Assembly: GCA_024276815.1 (NCBI GenBank)
Contig: JAJRWM010000182.1
Span: 1 to 6,391 of the forward strand
Source of the DNA: a bacterium
GTDB taxonomy: Bacteria; JACRDZ01; JAJRWM01
Length of the DNA stretch: 6,391 bases
Reading direction: 5' to 3'
Below the pieces are notes generated by a model. It saw only the letters and a list, made by a program, of their open reading frames with translations, had not been told where the DNA came from and did not search any database. Positions within the stretch are counted from its first letter, which is position 1, and every line of letters begins with the position of its first letter. Position numbers and translations under genes: made by a program. Of the stretch, positions 1 through 5,441 are shown piece by piece.

Positions 1-212
1 ACTACCAGCACCCCGGGCAAAGGCTGGCGGCCTAATATCTCCTGCGCCAGCTTTGCACAATAACCCTGTCAGCAAACACCATCCCCTCTCGCGGACACAC
101 ATACTTCAATGCCACATGGTCCGGCACGTTGGCCGGCGGCGTACTTGTTGACATTGCGCAGTACGTGGTCTGGACGCACCAGTTTCTCCAGGTCGTAGCG
201 GATAAAAGTCAT
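1..212 (-). CDS. Unrecognised Cys-rich ORF with in-frame TGA at codon 48; possible selenoprotein or broken gene; runs off left edge
   Basis: I do not recognise the protein. The start is well supported: ATG at 212 is preceded by AAGGAG with 7 nt spacing. The frame gives 47 codons beginning MTFIRYDLEK and ending GDGVC, then TGA at 71-69. It then stays open for 22 more codons (QGYCAKLAQE, then ILGRQPLPG) to the window edge. GC-rich third positions (GAC, CTG, GTC, AAC, GCC, GGC) in the first half are consistent with coding. Cysteines are at residues 33, 38, 47 and 51; if the TGA is selenocysteine there would be a vicinal Cys47-Sec48 pair. A 7-bp inverted repeat (23-29/45-51) begins 17 nt after the TGA, at roughly the distance known for bacterial SECIS hairpins. 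The spaced cysteines followed by a helix vaguely recall thioredoxin-like [2Fe-2S] domains, which is speculation. Alternatives are a genuine 47-residue peptide, a pseudogene, or a sequencing error. Confidence 0.4.
23..51 (-). other. Hairpin just downstream of the in-frame TGA; candidate SECIS-like element
   Basis: GCTGGCG and its exact complement CGCCAGC flank a 15-nt spacer. In the minus-strand RNA the stem starts 17 nt after the TGA at 71-69 and the loop starts 24 nt after it. Known bacterial SECIS hairpins lie within the coding sequence immediately 3' of the UGA, with the apical loop roughly 16-37 nt away. The loop here is longer than usual, and its first two bases are C and A rather than containing the expected G, so the match is only partial. 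It could be a chance repeat in GC-rich coding sequence. Confidence 0.3.
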
Positions 213-219
213 TTGCGGG

Positions 220-225
220 CTCCTT
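220..225 (-). promoter_or_regulatory. Ribosome binding site for the ORF starting at 212
   Basis: AAGGAG on the minus strand, 7 nt upstream of the ATG at 212. This near-ideal Shine-Dalgarno sequence and spacing is the main argument that translation really starts here, even though the ORF is interrupted by TGA after 47 codons. Confidence 0.7.
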
Positions 226-242
226 GTCAGTCTCATGCACCC

Positions 243-287
243 ATCATATCAAACCTATATATTGATAACTTTATTTGTATTTCACAA
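243..287 (-). promoter_or_regulatory. Candidate promoter region for the leftmost gene
   Basis: This is an AT-rich stretch just upstream of the ribosome binding site. TATGAT at 248-243 is one mismatch from the -10 consensus and would give a short 5' leader of about 25 nt. No good -35 sits 17 nt upstream (AAGTTA at 271-266 is poor). An alternative pair is TTGTGA at 287-282 with AATATA at 263-258, spacer 18. The location between two transcription units makes a promoter expected, but the exact boxes are uncertain. Confidence 0.35.
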
Positions 288-325
288 CAGTCCCAGTAAG
301 TGAGTAACACAGTTTGCGAACGGAA

Positions 326-365
326 TTAAAAATGCCAAAGGCTAATAGGACGAGGTGCACACCTC
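326..365 (-). terminator. Weak terminator-like hairpins after the beta-helix gene
   Basis: Downstream of the stop at 399, the minus strand carries GAGGTGTGCACCTC (365-352), which can form a 5-6 bp stem. About 9 nt later comes GCCTTTGGC (342-334) followed directly by ATTTTTAATT. The second hairpin has only a 3-bp stem, and the first lacks a U-run, so neither is a textbook intrinsic terminator. The position, between the end of the operon and the next promoter, is where one is expected. The first element could instead be a palindromic protein-binding site. Confidence 0.25.
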
Positions 366-378
366 AAGGTTCCCCCGC

Positions 379-408
379 AAAGCTTCTTCATCAAGCTTTT
401 AGTTTTTT
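379..408 (+). terminator. Terminator-like hairpin read on the plus strand (antisense to the operon)
   Basis: AAAGCTT (379-385) and AAGCTTT (393-399) pair around a 7-nt loop and are followed on the plus strand by TTAG and six T. The stem is AT-rich with only two GC pairs, so it is weak. No plus-strand gene lies upstream. If functional it would stop antisense transcription from entering the operon end. On the minus strand the same hairpin has no U-run. Confidence 0.2.
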
Positions 409-1220
409 ATTACCATTGATCTGGGTGAGATGAGAATACGGGTTTTGGGCGGATAGTAGCCGGCTTTGACGTAGGTATTGGGATACACTATGCAGCCCTT
501 ATCCAGGACCGTGCCCGGGTTGGTTACCGAGTTGCAGCCGGTTTCCACATTATCATTCATTATCGCGCCGAACTTCTTCAGGCCGGTTTCATACCTTTTG
601 CCCAGGTACATGACGCTGATGCCTCGTTCGACCATCTTCAGGTTGGCCAGTTTGGTGCCGGCTCCCAGGTTAACGTCATGACCGAGGATACTGTTGCCGA
701 CATAGGCGAAATGACCGGCCTTGGCGCCGCTGAGCAGGACCGAGTCCTTCATCTCGGTAGCGTGGCCGACCACGCAGTTTCTCATCACCAAACAGCTCCC
801 CCGCAGATAAGCGCCCTGGCGGACTTCGGTGTCGTTACCGATGATAGCCGCTCCCTTAATCAACGCGCCGCTTTCAATCAGGACGCCTTCACCAATCTGG
901 ATGTCTTCATCTTCGAGAATCACGCCCTGCCGGATCAGGGAAGCCCCGTTTAAGCGTTCCCCATTTTGAGTGATAATTAAATCCCCTTTGGAGGCGGCTA
1001 TGTTTTCTATTTTGAAGCCTTCGGTGATAACTGTTCCCCGGTAGAGCACAGAGGTTTGGGGGACGAACTCGCCTTGCGACCTTAACGCGGAAACATTGGG
1101 CGCAACCTGGTTCCTGACGTATTCCTTAATATTTTTCAGGACATCCCAGACCATTTCCGATTCTTTAAACAATCCAGGGTGTTCGTGTGGTTTTATGGTA
1201 AAAAAGTCTTTGGTTAACAA
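399..1220 (-). CDS. Left-handed parallel beta-helix (hexapeptide repeat) protein, GlmU-C-like acyltransferase fold
   Basis: This is a 273-residue protein dominated by hexapeptide repeats from about residue 52 to 255 (runs such as VLIESGALIKG and AIIGNDTEVRQGAYLRG), the hallmark of trimeric acyltransferases and the C-terminal half of GlmU-type nucleotidyltransferases. Residues 168-189 contain AGHFAYVG followed by NLGAGTK, closely matching the AGHLTYLGD...NFGAGT stretch of GlmU. His170 therefore corresponds to the GlmU catalytic histidine, which suggests an acetyl- or acyltransferase. No N-terminal nucleotidyltransferase domain is present; residues 1-50 look like a short helical leader. The start is TTG at 1220, with GGAGG 9 nt upstream lying inside the last codons of the acetyl-CoA synthetase gene, only 4 nt away, so coupled translation is likely. 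The neighbour makes acetyl-CoA, the usual donor for this fold, but that functional link is inference. The substrate is unknown. Confidence 0.85.
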   Translation of the reverse strand: MLTKDFFTIKPHEHPGLFKESEMVWDVLKNIKEYVRNQVAPNVSALRSQGEFVPQTSVLYRGTVITEGFKIENIAASKGDLIITQNGERLNGASLIRQGVILEDEDIQIGEGVLIESGALIKGAAIIGNDTEVRQGAYLRGSCLVMRNCVVGHATEMKDSVLLSGAKAGHFAYVGNSILGHDVNLGAGTKLANLKMVERGISVMYLGKRYETGLKKFGAIMNDNVETGCNSVTNPGTVLDKGCIVYPNTYVKAGYYPPKTRILISPRSMVIKN

Positions 1221-1224
1221 TTAC

Positions 1225-2970
1225 TTATTCCTCCAGAGTTGAGGTGTCGCCTTCAGGCAGACCCAACTCCCTGGCCTTCAATAAACGCCGCATGATTTTG
1301 CCGCTGCGGGTTTTAGGCAGGGTCGGCAAGATTTCAATATCTTTGGGCGCGGAATTGGCGTCCAGCTTTTCCGTGACAAACTTTTTAATCTCCAGCTTCA
1401 GATGCGGAGAAGCTTCAAAACCATCCCGCAAAGAGACAAAGGCCTTGACCACTTCCATGCGGAGGGGATCGGGTACGCCGATGACGCCGGCTTCAGCTAC
1501 CGCCGGGTGTTCCACCAGCGCGCTTTCCACCTCAAAGGGACCGACCAGGTGCCCGGCCACGTTAATCACGTCATCAGCCCGGCCGACAAAATGGAAGTAA
1601 CCGTCGGCATCCTGACGGGCCTTGTCCCCGGTGATGTACCAACCGTTTTTGAACCGGGAATCGTAGAGTTCTTTTTTGTTCCAGTAGGTGCGAAACATGG
1701 AAGGCCAGGGATATTTCAGGCAGAGGTGACCTTCTTCGCCGCACGGCATCGCTTGGCTGAAATCATCGTTCATAATGGCGGCCGTGACGCCCGGGAAGGG
1801 ACGCCCCATGGAGCCGGGCTTGATATCCTGGATCGGGTAATTGGCGATCTGGATGCAGCCGGTTTCCGTCTGCCACCAGTTATCATGAAAGGCGATACCG
1901 AAAACATCCTTGCTCCAGGTTACCGCCTCGGGATTAAGCGGCTCGCCGACACTGTTAATATATCGCAACGAGCTTAAATCATGTTTTTTAACTTCCTTTT
2001 CGCCATATTTCATCAGCATACGAATCGCCGTGGGAGCGGTATACCAGACAGTTACCCTGTATTTGGTGATCAAGTCGTACCAGTGACTGACGACGAATCC
2101 CTGTTCGCTGACCAGTTGGGTCACCCCGTTCGACCAAGGGCCAAAAATACCGTAGGAAGTGCCGGTAACCCAGCCGGGATCGGCGGTGCACCAGTAAATA
2201 TCATCAGCGTGCAGGTCCAGAACGTATTTAGCGGTGGCGTAATGACCGACAATCGCTTCATGAACATGGGCGGCGCCTTTGGGTTTGCCGGTCGTGCCGG
2301 AAGTATAGTGCATGATCGAATAATCTTCCTTGGTGGTCTGGCATATTTCATATTCGGTTGAGGCTTCGCTCATGGCCTGTTCATAGGAAATCTCATTTTC
2401 TTTGGGAGTGTAGGGTACGTTATGCTTGTTGACCACAATGATCTTTTCCAGGGCGGGAAGGTCAGCTTTAACGGCGTCAACATTGTGAAGAAGTTCGGGA
2501 CAGGTAACCAATACCTTAGCTCCGCTGTCGAGCAAACGGTCTTTAATCGCCTCGGTGCCAAAAGCCGAGAACAAAGGGCCGACCACGGCTCCGGCTTTCA
2601 CGATCCCGATGATGCTGATATATAATTCCGGCACCCGGTCCAGATAGGTGAAAACCCGGTCTCCTTTGCTCACGCCGAGGCTGTTCAGGACGTTGGCGAA
2701 CTGGTTGGTGAGCAGGGAAAGGTCGGCGAAGGTATATTTTTCCTCAACCTTACCCTTGCCGTCCCAGATCAGGGCGACTTTATCTTTCTTATCTGTTTTC
2801 AGGTGACGGTCGATGGCTTCATAAGCCAGGTTCAAGCCGCCCCCCGGCAAGAAGTCCAATTCCTCGTGAATGTCTTCCCAGCGGAATTCGGAACGCGTCT
2901 TTTCATAATCGGATAAATTAGGCGGTACCCGAAAATCATTATTTTTTTGATCGTCTCGTAACTCATCCAA
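1225..2970 (-). CDS. acsA: Acetyl-CoA synthetase (acetate--CoA ligase, AMP-forming), Bacillus AcsA-like
   Basis: This cytoplasmic enzyme activates acetate with ATP to acetyl-AMP and then acetyl-CoA. It has 581 residues from the TTG start (Bacillus AcsA about 572). Visible motifs are the P-loop YTSGTTGKPKG (222-232), WCTADPGWVTG (260-270), VGEPLNPEA (341-349), NWWQTETG (364-371), the hinge-region YITGD (445-449), and PKTRSGKIMRR (552-562) with catalytic Lys558, the site acetylated in regulated Acs enzymes. Val268, Thr269, Val341 and Trp366 match the acetate pocket of Salmonella Acs, so acetate is the best substrate guess. The CoA-loop motif reads AGHLVGPFEVE (472-482), with Ala and Leu where a conserved Ser and Arg are usual. 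The start is uncertain: TTG 2970 is the first possible start after an in-frame TGA, but the AGGAGG is only 1 nt away and is better spaced for an out-of-frame ATG at 2966 (see findings). The gene lies 12 nt after the hydrolase gene and 4 nt before the beta-helix gene. Confidence 0.93.
   Translation of the reverse strand: MDELRDDQKNNDFRVPPNLSDYEKTRSEFRWEDIHEELDFLPGGGLNLAYEAIDRHLKTDKKDKVALIWDGKGKVEEKYTFADLSLLTNQFANVLNSLGVSKGDRVFTYLDRVPELYISIIGIVKAGAVVGPLFSAFGTEAIKDRLLDSGAKVLVTCPELLHNVDAVKADLPALEKIIVVNKHNVPYTPKENEISYEQAMSEASTEYEICQTTKEDYSIMHYTSGTTGKPKGAAHVHEAIVGHYATAKYVLDLHADDIYWCTADPGWVTGTSYGIFGPWSNGVTQLVSEQGFVVSHWYDLITKYRVTVWYTAPTAIRMLMKYGEKEVKKHDLSSLRYINSVGEPLNPEAVTWSKDVFGIAFHDNWWQTETGCIQIANYPIQDIKPGSMGRPFPGVTAAIMNDDFSQAMPCGEEGHLCLKYPWPSMFRTYWNKKELYDSRFKNGWYITGDKARQDADGYFHFVGRADDVINVAGHLVGPFEVESALVEHPAVAEAGVIGVPDPLRMEVVKAFVSLRDGFEASPHLKLEIKKFVTEKLDANSAPKDIEILPTLPKTRSGKIMRRLLKARELGLPEGDTSTLEE
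1230..1234 (-). promoter_or_regulatory. Ribosome binding site deciding the TTG start of the beta-helix gene
   Basis: GGAGG on the minus strand, 9 nt before the TTG at 1220. It lies within the final codons of the acetyl-CoA synthetase gene (CTG GAG GAA TAA) and supports TTG as the true start. Confidence 0.65.
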
Positions 2971-2971
2971 C

Positions 2972-2977
2972 CCTCCT
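2972..2977 (-). promoter_or_regulatory. Strong Shine-Dalgarno before the acetyl-CoA synthetase gene
   Basis: AGGAGG on the minus strand, in the 12-nt gap after the hydrolase stop (2985-2983). The spacing is 1 nt to the in-frame TTG at 2970 and 5 nt to an ATG at 2966 in another frame. The second spacing is normal and the first is not, which is why the start of this gene is uncertain. Confidence 0.7.
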
Positions 2978-2982
2978 GTTAA

Positions 2983-3528
2983 TCATTTAATTATTTTCAA
3001 GATTTTTTTGTATTCCTCCGCCTCGGCGGTTCGCAGAAGCTGGAAGATTATCATCTCCGTACTGCACACGACTACGCCCGCCTGCCGCATGATCGCCAGC
3101 GCCAGCAGTTCGTCCCGCTGATGTCTCGAGCCGCCGGCGTCAGCCGCCAGATAGACCTGAAATCCCAGTTTTTGTAAATTAATAGCCGTCTGCAAAAGGC
3201 AGACATGGGTCTCAACGCCGGTCAGAATGATCTGCTTTTTACCCGAACTCTCCAGAGCGGCCAGGAAGCCTGGTTCCCGACAACAGTTAAAAGACATTTT
3301 AGCTGTTGGAGTTAAGTCTTGCAACTTTTCTTTTATCCGGCCAACCGTTGGACCTAAAAGACGCCGGTACTGCTCGGTAAAAACAACGGGCAGGCCGAGA
3401 AGCGATAAACTTTCGATTAATTTCAGGTTGTTAGCGATGATTTCTTCGCGCCCAGGAATAACCGGGAGCAGTCTTTCTTGCAGATCAATGATAACTAACA
3501 CCGCGGAATCAGGTTGCAGTTCGATCAT
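2983..3528 (-). CDS. Isochorismatase-family cysteine hydrolase, ISOC1/2-like, substrate unknown
   Basis: A 181-residue, probably cytoplasmic alpha/beta hydrolase of the isochorismatase superfamily. The catalytic triad is visible: Asp15 in VIIDLQE, Lys77 in PTAKMSF and Cys110 in ILTGVETHVCLLQTA, with the Val-Glu of GVETH at the place of the family's cis-peptide. TEQY...LGPTV (51-62) and the C-terminal STEMIIFQLLR (156-166) are typical of the ISOC1/ISOC2-like branch rather than true isochorismatases or nicotinamidases, so no specific reaction should be assigned. The length is normal for the family. ATG 3528 is preceded by GAGG with 5 nt spacing. The gene follows a 113-nt gap and precedes the acetyl-CoA synthetase by 12 nt, so it may be the first gene of that unit. 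No signal peptide or membrane segment is seen. Confidence 0.9.
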   Translation of the reverse strand: MIELQPDSAVLVIIDLQERLLPVIPGREEIIANNLKLIESLSLLGLPVVFTEQYRRLLGPTVGRIKEKLQDLTPTAKMSFNCCREPGFLAALESSGKKQIILTGVETHVCLLQTAINLQKLGFQVYLAADAGGSRHQRDELLALAIMRQAGVVVCSTEMIIFQLLRTAEAEEYKKILKIIK

Positions 3529-3641
3529 GAAAGCCTCTTCTCAATAATTTTTTTGGCAACACAAGATAGGCTTGATTGCGTTTTTACCGGTTCACGTCCC
3601 GGACAGGCTTCGTGCGGAAACGCGGAGCGCTTTGCTTCTGC
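3529..3641 (-). other. Intergenic gap between nfeD-type gene and hydrolase gene
   Basis: These 113 nt hold no convincing ORF. On the minus strand, GCGTTT (3623-3618) can pair with AAACGC (3583-3578), enclosing two self-complementary CCGG sites (3602-3599 and 3590-3587) that can also pair. No U-run follows, so this is not a clear intrinsic terminator. An A/T stretch (around 3545-3555) close to the hydrolase start could contain a promoter, but no convincing -35/-10 pair is seen. Whether the two gene groups are one operon is open. Confidence 0.4.
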
Positions 3642-4115
3642 TCATGACTTAAGTTTTACCATGATGTGTTGTTGATATTTACTGACAACTTCAACTTCCC
3701 GGCCAGCCGGAATAAAGTCCCCCTCGCTTAAAGCGTCATACCTTTTACCGTTGACTAAAACGGCGCCGGCGGGTCTTAACGGGGTCAGGGTTTTACCAAT
3801 CTCGCCGATTTCAACCGTGTTGGCCTGCTTGCCGGACGGTTCCAGCCTGGCGTTTAAAACAAACCGTTTGGCCATTTTGGAATTGGGTATCGCGGCAAGC
3901 ATAAAGCGAAGCGCCGCTAAACTCGAAACCGCCAGAATCAGAGCCGGCACAAGAGATAATTTGGTGGCGGCCGTGAAAATACCGCCCAAAATCAAAAAGA
4001 AACCGATCAAGCCGAAGATCGTGAAGCCGGGGATTAGCAGGAATTCCACAAAAATTGAGACAAAGCCAAGCGTTATCATAATAAAAACATAAATTAAAAC
4101 CGGAAGTTCACTCAT
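3642..4115 (-). CDS. Short NfeD-family membrane protein with C-terminal OB-fold domain
   Basis: A 157-residue protein without a protease domain. Residues 5-75 are hydrophobic and form about three membrane segments (starting at LPVLIYVFIM; GFTIFGLIGFFLILGGIF; LVPALILAV). Residues about 103-156 form the NfeD OB-fold domain, with GEIGKTLTPLRPAG, a central SEGDFI and a terminal IMVKLK. The C-terminus resembles that of the neighbouring long NfeD (TPLRPxG, EGxFI), so the two domains are paralogous. The ATG at 4115 overlaps the end of the upstream gene by 8 nt (ATGAGTGA). Only a weak GGTGG-like ribosome binding site precedes it, so translational coupling is likely. A frame extending upstream to 4274 exists but merely reads through the upstream gene in another frame. 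In many bacteria short NfeD proteins work with flotillin-type proteins; none is encoded next to this one. Confidence 0.88.
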   Translation of the reverse strand: MSELPVLIYVFIMITLGFVSIFVEFLLIPGFTIFGLIGFFLILGGIFTAATKLSLVPALILAVSSLAALRFMLAAIPNSKMAKRFVLNARLEPSGKQANTVEIGEIGKTLTPLRPAGAVLVNGKRYDALSEGDFIPAGREVEVVSKYQQHIMVKLKS

Positions 4116-5439
4116 CTTTTTTGACCACCACCCGGTTGCCCGATAATTCAAGCACCCGCACTTTTTCTCCTTCTCCGATAAATTCGCCCTCAGTAACCAC
4201 CTCCACCAGTTTATCGTTAAGCAAGGCCTTGCCAACCGGCCTAAGGGGAGTCCTGGTGGTTCCCTGGTCGCCAAGGTTGAGCTTTCTCAGCTTGCCTGTG
4301 GCTTCACCTGAATTGGCCGTCGCCAGCGACTCGGTCAGCGCCAGTTTATGCCACAACTCGGTTTTCGGCAATCGTTTTATTATAAAATAAAGCAGGATAA
4401 TCGTTAACGCGGCAAATATACTTAAACCGTTCCAGGCTCGCTGATAGTTGATCAAGGGGGCCGGGATATTCCCGATGCCGCTCAAGGCCAGAAACAAGCT
4501 GACGAAAACAGAAACGATACCCGCGACCCCGACCACGCCGAAGCCGGTAATAACCAATACTTCCATGGCGATCAGCGCCAGACCGACCACGAAACACAGC
4601 AAAGCTTCCCAGCCGGCCAAGCCCGCCAGGAAATGTCCGCCGAAAAACAGGGCCAAAAACGCTAATCCGCCAATCCCGGGAATACCAAAGCCCGGCGTCC
4701 GGATCTCAATGAAAATTCCCAAAAAGCCCAGGGTCATCAGCATGGGGCTGATTAAAGGATGGGTAATCGCTCTCACCAATATTTCAGACCAGGTAATCGT
4801 AACTTCCTTGACCTCGGGCTTAGGATAACCGGCCAGTTTGAGAAAATCGTCAAGATTCCGGGCCTGGTATTCGGCAACTTTATACCGTAACGCCTCCTCG
4901 GTAGTCAGGGTCACTAATTTACCCTTGGCGGTAACGCCTTCAATTTCCATGTCTTTATCAGCCATCGCCGCTAAAATGTCAGCGGGCCGACCGTATTTTT
5001 CCGCGGCCGCTCTGAGTCGTCCGCTAATGTAGCTCACCGCTTTCTCGCTGGTTGGCTTCGGCTCGATATCGCCAATGGTCGCGTAGTCCGTCATGCCGAT
5101 TTTCGACGTGGACACGGCGATTAACGCCCCGGCGCTGATGGCCTGGCTGTCAATAAAAGACAAAGTCTTTAAGGGGGTGGTAAACAAGGCGTCGCAAATC
5201 TGAACAGCGGCGTCAACCCGGCCACCGGGTGTATTAATATGTAAAACAACCGCTTCAGCGTTACCGGCCTCGGCAACCCTGATCCCGCGCTTGACATATT
5301 CGGCCATCCCAAGATCAATGACGCCGGAAATGTTAATCCTGTAGACAGTCTGAGCTGTCGCCGACCGGGGAATTAACAGGCTGCCGACGATCAGGCAAAA
5401 AGATAAAAATAAGGCGGGCCGAAACAGTCTGATTTTCAT
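4108..5439 (-). CDS. Long NfeD (NfeD1) protein: secreted ClpP-class serine protease domain, membrane segments and OB fold
   Basis: 443 residues from ATG 5439; residue numbers below are from GTG 5445, two codons earlier. A signal peptide spans about 1-32 (hydrophobic core ALFLSFCLIVGSLLI, then SATAQ). The protease domain (about 34-205) has the NTPGG oxyanion-type loop (71-75), nucleophile Ser104 in AISAGALIA, and Lys135 in SEKAVSYI. By alignment from memory with the archaeal NfeD protease PH1510, Ser104 and Lys135 correspond to its Ser-Lys dyad, so the enzyme should be active, cleaving membrane-associated hydrophobic substrates outside the cytoplasm. About four or five membrane segments lie between 225 and 357, and an OB fold at about 395-443 (TPLRPVGKALLN, TEGEFIGEGEKVRV). 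ATG 5439 has GGAG 5 nt upstream and is preferred; GTG 5445 would overlap the upstream stop as GTGA but leaves no room for a ribosome binding site. The downstream short NfeD overlaps by 8 nt. Confidence 0.92.
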   Translation of the reverse strand: MKIRLFRPALFLSFCLIVGSLLIPRSATAQTVYRINISGVIDLGMAEYVKRGIRVAEAGNAEAVVLHINTPGGRVDAAVQICDALFTTPLKTLSFIDSQAISAGALIAVSTSKIGMTDYATIGDIEPKPTSEKAVSYISGRLRAAAEKYGRPADILAAMADKDMEIEGVTAKGKLVTLTTEEALRYKVAEYQARNLDDFLKLAGYPKPEVKEVTITWSEILVRAITHPLISPMLMTLGFLGIFIEIRTPGFGIPGIGGLAFLALFFGGHFLAGLAGWEALLCFVVGLALIAMEVLVITGFGVVGVAGIVSVFVSLFLALSGIGNIPAPLINYQRAWNGLSIFAALTIILLYFIIKRLPKTELWHKLALTESLATANSGEATGKLRKLNLGDQGTTRTPLRPVGKALLNDKLVEVVTEGEFIGEGEKVRVLELSGNRVVVKKDE

Positions 5440-5441
5440 AT

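Noticed and set aside
32-154. A 40-codon minus-strand ORF starting at ATG 154, overlapping the leftmost gene in another frame.
   Set aside because: No ribosome binding site precedes it, and the ATG at 212 has a far better one. Its apparent protein character may be chance in GC-rich sequence.
141-212. The first 24 residues of the leftmost ORF (DLEKLVRPDHVLRNVNKY) faintly recall the N-terminus of IS1182/IS4-like transposases.
   Set aside because: The following residues do not continue the transposase pattern in any frame, and no terminal inverted repeats were seen. The likeness is too short to call a mobile element remnant.
1402-1977. Long plus-strand ORF of 191 codons opposite the acetyl-CoA synthetase gene.
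   Set aside because: It lies wholly antisense to strongly conserved coding sequence and has no recognisable domain. It is a typical shadow frame, as are the other plus-strand ORFs.
2368-2561. Minus-strand ORF overlapping the acetyl-CoA synthetase gene in another frame.
   Set aside because: It lies within a region where the synthetase frame is continuous and family-consistent, so there is no sign of a frameshift or nested gene.
3642-4274. Longer start (4274) for the short NfeD gene, giving 210 residues.
   Set aside because: The extra 53 residues are a frame shadow of the upstream NfeD gene's coding end and lack family similarity. ATG 4115 begins the hydrophobic segment typical of short NfeD proteins.
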